Source: Brevundimonas sp. UBA4609 (lineage in GTDB: Bacteria; Pseudomonadota; Alphaproteobacteria; Caulobacterales; Caulobacteraceae). From it: 25,255 nt of DNA. Of this stretch, positions 20,364 through 25,255 are shown one piece after another. The stretch spans positions 2,182 through 27,436 of the forward strand of contig DGIZ01000074.1 of assembly GCA_002386585.1 (NCBI GenBank). The letters are read 5' to 3'. The position numbers and the translations under genes were made by a program. Numbering within the stretch: position 1 is the stretch's first letter; every line of letters begins with the position of its first letter. Below the pieces are notes generated by a model, which made no database searches, had not been told where the DNA came from, and saw nothing but the letters and a program-made list of their open reading frames with translations.

Positions 20364-22106
20364 CTATCGACGCCATACCTCTTCTCCTTCCTTGTAGGCA
20401 GCCTGGATCTTGATCCCCGCCAGCCTGTCGGGATCGATGGTCAGGGGGTTGGCGTCCAGCAGAGCCAGGTCGGCCAGTTTGCCGACGGCCAACGATCCCT
20501 TCCTGTCGTCCTCATAGTGCTGCCAGGCGGCCCACAAGGTCATGGCCTTCAGGGCGATGTCGACCGGCACGCATTCGTCCGCGCCCAGGATGTCGCCCGA
20601 GCGGGTGCGGCGCGTGACGGTGGCGGATAGGACGCGCATGGAATCGGGGTTGGCCACGGGCGCGTCGTGGTGAGTGGTGAAGCGCGTGCCGCGACGCAGC
20701 ACGGAACGGCAGGGCGAGATGATCTCGGCCCGGCGCGGCCCCAGAACTGAATCCCGATGATAGTCGCCCCAGTAGAAGGTGTGCATGGGGAAGAGCGACG
20801 GCACGACGCCCAGCGTCTTCAGGTCGTCCAGTTGATCCATGCGCGTGGTCTGGCCGTGGATCAGGACCGGGCGGCGGTCCTTGGCGCCGTGCTTGACCGT
20901 CGCCTCGCGGACCGCTCCGATCAGCAGGTCGATGGCGGCGTCGCCGTTGGCGTGGACCTCGATCTGCCAGTCGTTCCTGAAGGCCAGTTCGACGGCGTCC
21001 AGCGCCTGTTGCTCGGTCACGGCGGGATAGCCGCGATAGGAGGCGGGCTTGCCTTCGGGCGGGACATAGTAGGGTTGTGACAGCCAGGCGGTCTTGCCCT
21101 GGGGAGAGCCGTCCAGCGTCAGCTTGACCCCGCCGATGCGATACTTGCCGACATAGTTCCTGCGATACAGCGGCGTGGCCATGACGTCGGTGGAGGTCAG
21201 GATGTCGGGAAAGGACAGGATGTCGATGGGCAGTTCGCCCCGCTCGGCCAGCATGGCGATCATGCGGCAGGTGTCGGTCGAGGAGCGCCCATCCTGGGCG
21301 GTCGTATAGCCGAAGCTGGAATAGAAGCGCGCGCCCTCGCGGATCATCTCCAGGTTGGCCTGAAGGTCCAGGCGAGCGAACAGGGCGCCCATGACGGCGA
21401 ACAGGGCCGTTTCCTCCATGACCCCGTTGGGTTGCTGTGAACCGTCCTTGCGGCGGAAGGCGCCGCCGTCGGGATCGGGCGTCGAGGCGGTCACGCCCGC
21501 GGCGGCGAGGGCTGCGCCGTTGGCTGCGCCCAGATGTCCGGACTGATGCAGGAACAGGATCGGCACGGCGTCGGATATGGCGTCCAGTTCCTCGCCGGTG
21601 GGGTGGCGATGTTCCTTCAGCTGGGAGTCGTCATAGCCGAAGCCGATGACCAGTTGGGTGTCGCGGACCAGGGCTTCGTGCGCGTTCATCCAGTCGCGGG
21701 TGATGCGCTGCAGGGCGGGGATGTCGTCGCCCTGACCATCCGGCGCGGGCAGCAGGTTGGCGTAGCGCGCCTGTAGCCCGACCATGGCGACATGACCGTG
21801 CGGATCAAAGAAGCCCGGCAGCAGGGTGCGGCCGTCCAGGTTCACCGTGCGCGCGCCTCGGCCCGCTGCTGCGCGGGCGGCGTCCAGCGAGCCGACGGCG
21901 ACGATGACGCCGTTGCGCACGGCCACCGCTTCGGCGGTCGGCATGGCGTCGTCGATGGTCAGGATGGGGCCGCCGGTGAAGACGGCGGCCGATGCGTCAC
22001 GCGCGGTCTGGGCCATGCTGCGGCCTCCGATGAGGGAGGCGCCGGCCAGGGCGCCGGCTCCGGCCAGAAGGGTGCGGCGGCTGGTCGGGGGGATGAGCAG
22101 AGTCAT
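20364..22106 (-). CDS. Tat-exported metal-dependent amidohydrolase (Amidohydro_3, YtcJ-like)
   Basis: A 580-residue hydrolase of the amidohydrolase superfamily. The N-terminus has a twin-arginine motif SRRTLL (R10-R11) and a hydrophobic stretch to about residue 32, so it should be exported folded. The metal-site motif HxH is H103/H105 (DPHGHVAMVG). Later family motifs include EVHANGDAAID, LIHGQTTRMD and FTTHHDAPVANPDS, and the C-terminal composite beta domain ends GKLADLALLDANPLTIDPDRL. YtcJ-like enzymes are annotated as amidohydrolases of unknown substrate. The start has GAGG just upstream and lies 16 bases after the barrel-protein stop, so the two are cotranscribed. Confidence 0.9.
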   Translation of the reverse strand: MTLLIPPTSRRTLLAGAGALAGASLIGGRSMAQTARDASAAVFTGGPILTIDDAMPTAEAVAVRNGVIVAVGSLDAARAAAGRGARTVNLDGRTLLPGFFDPHGHVAMVGLQARYANLLPAPDGQGDDIPALQRITRDWMNAHEALVRDTQLVIGFGYDDSQLKEHRHPTGEELDAISDAVPILFLHQSGHLGAANGAALAAAGVTASTPDPDGGAFRRKDGSQQPNGVMEETALFAVMGALFARLDLQANLEMIREGARFYSSFGYTTAQDGRSSTDTCRMIAMLAERGELPIDILSFPDILTSTDVMATPLYRRNYVGKYRIGGVKLTLDGSPQGKTAWLSQPYYVPPEGKPASYRGYPAVTEQQALDAVELAFRNDWQIEVHANGDAAIDLLIGAVREATVKHGAKDRRPVLIHGQTTRMDQLDDLKTLGVVPSLFPMHTFYWGDYHRDSVLGPRRAEIISPCRSVLRRGTRFTTHHDAPVANPDSMRVLSATVTRRTRSGDILGADECVPVDIALKAMTLWAAWQHYEDDRKGSLAVGKLADLALLDANPLTIDPDRLAGIKIQAAYKEGEEVWRR

Positions 22107-22122
22107 GGACGCCTCGTTCAGC

Positions 22123-23502
22123 TCAGTAGTTGGCGATCAGATTGATATAGGCGCCGGTCCAGACGGGCGGGTCGGCGACAATGGACTTCATGCCTGCCTG
22201 AGGATTGGAGACCGAGAAACCCGTGGTCAGGAACAGGTTCGGCGACACCACGCGGAAATATTCGAAATAGAGGTCATCCGACAGGTGATGGCGCGTGACA
22301 CCGGTGATGGGGTTGTCCACGTCGTCGCCCTCCACACGGGTCGCCTGGCCGAACTGTATCGGGCTGCGCAACTGGTCGGCGTCGATGCGGTGGATGCGAA
22401 CCGTGAAGGTGTCGACGGGAGTCGGCGTGATGCTGGCCGCGACTTGCCACGCGTTCACATTGGAATTGATGAAGATCATCGACGACTTGGTCCCCGTCGA
22501 CCAGGCGGAGGGGTTGCCCTCGTAGTAGAGCGGGTCGAAGCGCTCCAGCCGGTCGGTGTCGGGATCGTCTCCGGAGAAGGTCTGATAGCCGACCTGGGCG
22601 CGTCCGGCCCAGGCGCGCATGTTGAGCCGGTCATTGCGCTCGAACGCCAGATCGGCCGCCATGAAGGCGTTGGGCAGGCCGGCCAGCGGCGCCCTGCCGT
22701 AGAGGTTGATGAATTCCAGCCCGTCGCGGGCGCCCGGAATGATGGAGGGGACGCCGACCCCGCCGGGCGGCGCCTTGGGGTAGGGGGAGCCCGACGCGAT
22801 CACCTTGCCCGCTGTCAGGCCGATCAGGGCGTTGGGGTTCGAGTCGTAGCGGAGATCCACGCCCGCCAGCCGATTGCCGCTGTCGTTGTCCGGCGACTCA
22901 TTGGGGTCCAGATAGAAAGCCGTCCCCTTGAACGCGCCGTGGCTGATCGCGCCCAGAGCGGCGAAGCCCCAGGCCTTGCGCGGCCCCAGCTTCAGCGCAC
23001 CGCGCGAGAATCCGCTGGAGCCGCCGGCTTCAATCAGCATGCCGGTTCCGGCTTTGAACACGCGCGGGCCGACGGACAGATCGAAAGTCGTCTCGCCTTC
23101 TGCGTAGCGCCAGCCCAGATAGCCTTCCTCGAGAGTCACCCGACCGGTGTCGCCGGCGTCGAAGGCGTCGGTTCCGATGGTCATCGAGCCGACGCCGGAC
23201 AGGCCGCCGTAGAAGGTTGCATGGTCTCCGGCGCGGCGCTCGAACGTCACGCCGGGCTTCAGATAGGCCTCAAACCATTCGGCGTTGGGATCGAAGTCGG
23301 TGACGCCCGCCACCGTTTCCCCAAAATCCCAGAACAGATGGTGTTCGACGACAAGGTTCACGCCGCCTTGCAGATGACCGACGACCGAAAAACCGTCACG
23401 CTGATATAATGTTTCAGGCGATGGATCTTGAGCCGCTACTGCAGTAGTGGCGCTCCATAAGGCGCAGACGACAAGACTGACCTGGAGAGCGAGTGGAGGC
23501 AT
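22123..23502 (-). CDS. Outer-membrane beta-barrel protein, alginate-export family
   Basis: A 459-residue protein with a Sec signal peptide (cleavage near AVAAQ, residue 24), many alternating beta strands and a C-terminal aromatic residue (INLIANY), all typical of an outer-membrane barrel. The segment AQVGYQTFSGDDPDTDRLERFDPLYYEGNPSAW is the hallmark of the alginate-export (AlgE-like) family, which in most bacteria has nothing to do with alginate and acts as a substrate-selective channel. The ribosome site GAGGAGG lies seven or so bases upstream of ATG 23502. It sits between a sulfatase and an amidohydrolase on the same strand, so it probably brings in their substrate. The substrate is unknown. 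Confidence 0.85.
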   Translation of the reverse strand: MPPLALQVSLVVCALWSATTAVAAQDPSPETLYQRDGFSVVGHLQGGVNLVVEHHLFWDFGETVAGVTDFDPNAEWFEAYLKPGVTFERRAGDHATFYGGLSGVGSMTIGTDAFDAGDTGRVTLEEGYLGWRYAEGETTFDLSVGPRVFKAGTGMLIEAGGSSGFSRGALKLGPRKAWGFAALGAISHGAFKGTAFYLDPNESPDNDSGNRLAGVDLRYDSNPNALIGLTAGKVIASGSPYPKAPPGGVGVPSIIPGARDGLEFINLYGRAPLAGLPNAFMAADLAFERNDRLNMRAWAGRAQVGYQTFSGDDPDTDRLERFDPLYYEGNPSAWSTGTKSSMIFINSNVNAWQVAASITPTPVDTFTVRIHRIDADQLRSPIQFGQATRVEGDDVDNPITGVTRHHLSDDLYFEYFRVVSPNLFLTTGFSVSNPQAGMKSIVADPPVWTGAYINLIANY

Positions 23503-23600
23503 GGGAACTCCTCCTCTCTACTCTAGGTCAAATCCCCTCGACACGAAAGCAGGCCCCGTTCAACCGTAGCTGTAGCGGGTATCTGATGCTGTCGTTCCGA

Positions 23601-23631
23601 AACGCCTGCCAAGTTCTTCGCAGCAGGCGTT
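23601..23631 (-). terminator. Stem-loop downstream of the sulfatase gene
   Basis: AACGCCTGC (23601-23609) pairs perfectly with GCAGGCGTT (23623-23631). On the minus strand the stem starts six bases after the sulfatase TAG and ends in a short TTT. It may partly terminate sulfatase transcription before the barrel gene. The rest of the 134-base gap (23503-23636) holds the GAGGAGG ribosome site, and I see no clear promoter. Confidence 0.5.
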
Positions 23632-23636
23632 CCAAC

Positions 23637-25255
23637 CTAGACGGGTCGATCCGAATCGAGATGCAGGGTGTTGTACTGCTCGGTCGGTCCGGGGTACTCG
23701 CCGCCGTGATCCTCGCCGACTTCGCGGGCGACGAGTGCGTTGGTCATGGCGTTGAGGCGCAGGATCAGCGCCTTGTGACGCTCGGGTTCGGCGGCCAGGT
23801 TGATGATCTCATCCGGGTCGGCCTGGGTGTCGTAGAGCTCCAGGTCGTTGTAGGCTAGAAGTTGCTCCCAGGTCGTCGGCGTATGGTGCTGGCTGGGCGC
23901 GAAATAGCGGGCGAACTTGTAGCGGCCGTCGAACACGCCGCGGTGCACGCGGCGCTTGGACAGATCGAAGACCGGGCGGTCCAGATAGTTCTTGTTCGTC
24001 CGCTCCCACGACAGCAGGACGCCGTAGTTGAACAGGTGCCCTTCCTCGTCGCGTCGAGTGCGGGCGTCGGGCGTCCGCGTCAGGCCCGACAGGTCGTGGC
24101 CGACCAGTCGGGGGAAGGCGGCCCTGGCCCAGGCCTCGTCCTTGCCGGCGAAGCCCAGCAGGGTCGGGGCGATGTCGACCGAGCTCATCACCGCCTGGCT
24201 GGTTACGCCGCGCGCGCCGTCCGGGTGGGCGATGAACATGGGGACGTTGGTCTCTTCCTTGTAGATGGTGCCGCCCTTCTGACGCATGCCGTGGGCGGCG
24301 GCCCGCTCGCCGTGGTCCGAGGTGTAGACGATGACGGTGTCGTCCATCTGGCCTGATTTCTCGAGCGCCCACAGCAGGGTCAGGATGTTCTGGTCCACAT
24401 CGCGCAGGCAGTTGCAGTAGTAGTTGACGAAGCGCAGCCAGGCGGCCTCGTCCTCGCGCGGCATGGCGCCGTAGGTCTTGACGTCCAGGGCCGCGATGCC
24501 CCTGTGCGCCTCGGGCTTGGTCGACAGGTCGTCCAGGCGGAAGCTGCGCGGCAGGGGGAAGCCCAGGTCGGTCTGATACAGTTCGTCGCCCGGCTCGGCG
24601 CGCATGACCCCGGCCAGGTTCCACACGGCGCGCGTCTCGGCCTGTTCGCCGGTGGCGTCGTAGAACATGATGTCGTGCGGATTGACCAGGTTCACGGCCA
24701 TGAACCAGGGCTTGTCCTGACGCTTCTTCGGGTCCTTGGCCAGGTCCTGGATCAGCATGGCGGCGTCGCCCGTGACGGCCCGGTCGGTGCGATAGCCGGC
24801 CCAGGTCAGGCCGATCTCCTCGCCATAGAAGTTGTAGTCGGAGAAGCCGAACGGCTCCATGGCGTCGGTGGTGTCGGGGAACTCGCGCTGGAAGCCCGGC
24901 GCGGCCGTCGGCAGCTTCGACAGGTGCCACTTGCCCTTGTAGGTCGAATAGTAGCCGGCGGCCCGCATCATGCCGCCCAGGGTGTCGATCTCGGGCGTCA
25001 GGACGGCGCCCTGTTCGGCGTTGGAATAGACCTTGGTCTTCTGGGTGTGCTGTCCGGTGTAGATGACCGCCCGCGAGGGCGTGCAGGGCGTGGTGTGCAC
25101 ATGGTAGTTGGGCAGGTGCAGGCTGCGCTCCAGCAACGCCTTGTGCCCCGGAAGGTGGTCCAGCAGCCCTTCAGGATAGGAGCGCAGGCCGAACTCCTGA
25201 TCCGTCATGATGAAGAGGATGTTCAGCGGCCGGTTCGGGTCGCGCGGCGCGCGCG
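23637..25255 (-). CDS. Sulfatase (type I, formylglycine-dependent), 5' end outside window
   Basis: Type I sulfatases hydrolyse sulfate esters with a Cys-derived formylglycine. The activation motif C-T-P-S-R is complete, with the Cys codon at 25085-25083 (TTPCTPSRAVIYTG). Other alkaline-phosphatase-fold landmarks are the metal-binding NILFIMTDQ segment near the edge, GKWHL, VNPHD and VYTSDHGE. The frame is open through 25255; an ATG at 25208 falls inside the conserved first strand, so the true start lies beyond the window. Over 530 residues are visible. The N-terminal signal, if any, is not visible, so location is unknown. The substrate (aryl, alkyl or carbohydrate sulfate) cannot be told. The barrel protein and amidohydrolase lie downstream on the same strand. 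Confidence 0.93.
   Translation of the reverse strand, partial: RAPRDPNRPLNILFIMTDQEFGLRSYPEGLLDHLPGHKALLERSLHLPNYHVHTTPCTPSRAVIYTGQHTQKTKVYSNAEQGAVLTPEIDTLGGMMRAAGYYSTYKGKWHLSKLPTAAPGFQREFPDTTDAMEPFGFSDYNFYGEEIGLTWAGYRTDRAVTGDAAMLIQDLAKDPKKRQDKPWFMAVNLVNPHDIMFYDATGEQAETRAVWNLAGVMRAEPGDELYQTDLGFPLPRSFRLDDLSTKPEAHRGIAALDVKTYGAMPREDEAAWLRFVNYYCNCLRDVDQNILTLLWALEKSGQMDDTVIVYTSDHGERAAAHGMRQKGGTIYKEETNVPMFIAHPDGARGVTSQAVMSSVDIAPTLLGFAGKDEAWARAAFPRLVGHDLSGLTRTPDARTRRDEEGHLFNYGVLLSWERTNKNYLDRPVFDLSKRRVHRGVFDGRYKFARYFAPSQHHTPTTWEQLLAYNDLELYDTQADPDEIINLAAEPERHKALILRLNAMTNALVAREVGEDHGGEYPGPTEQYNTLHLDSDRPV

Noticed and set aside
21826..23409. 527-residue open frame on the plus strand across the amidohydrolase and barrel genes
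   Set aside because: It spans the boundary of two well-supported minus-strand genes, is low in complexity and has no recognisable motif.

Overview
The window is GC-rich (about two thirds G+C) alphaproteobacterial chromosome, most probably from the Caulobacterales and likely Brevundimonas or a close relative. The grounds are the protein sequences, the nadD-rsfS-rlmH order, the guaB...guaA cluster, and an alphaproteobacterial intergenic palindrome (3070-3210). The genus is inferred. No tRNA, rRNA, CRISPR, integrase or transposase is visible, and no gene-free gap exceeds about 180 bases.

Left part (1-6150): the tail of an unidentified gene, then nadD (NAD synthesis), rsfS (ribosome silencing) and rlmH (23S rRNA methylation). 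Overlapping the rlmH stop is a striking ORF. Its first ~55 residues look like the export signal and coiled coil of an EnvC-type murein hydrolase activator, and the rest is the ribosomal protein L11 methyltransferase PrmA without its own N-terminus. The join lies in a GCC-repeat tract and looks like a deletion or rearrangement scar. A palindromic repeat, an aminopeptidase P and an aldo/keto reductase follow.

Middle (6150-13900): on the minus strand, ligA is translationally coupled to a DEDDh 3'-5' exonuclease, followed by a secreted DUF2147 protein. On the plus strand are an M28 peptidase lipoprotein, an isoprenylcysteine-methyltransferase-like membrane protein and an overlapping small lipoprotein. 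Then come cyclophilin (minus), rlmE (plus) and a membrane protein made of two DUF2061 repeats joined by a His-rich linker (minus).

Purine section (13900-20280): guaB with its own promoter and terminator, then a tightly packed MAPEG protein - RsmB-like methyltransferase - MTA/SAH nucleosidase - guaA unit. Immediately after guaA is a SAICAR synthetase (purC) of the Firmicutes/Bacteroidetes-like type with much lower local GC, probably acquired horizontally. The 3' end of guaA is a known hotspot for genomic islands.

Right end (20280-25255): a minus-strand set of a sulfatase (running off the window), an alginate-export-family outer-membrane barrel and a Tat-exported metal-dependent amidohydrolase. 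This looks like a small uptake and catabolic module for a sulfated or amide/ester substrate that cannot be named from sequence. The most interesting items are the EnvC::PrmA chimera, the foreign-looking purC at the guaA boundary, and the sulfatase/barrel/amidohydrolase module.
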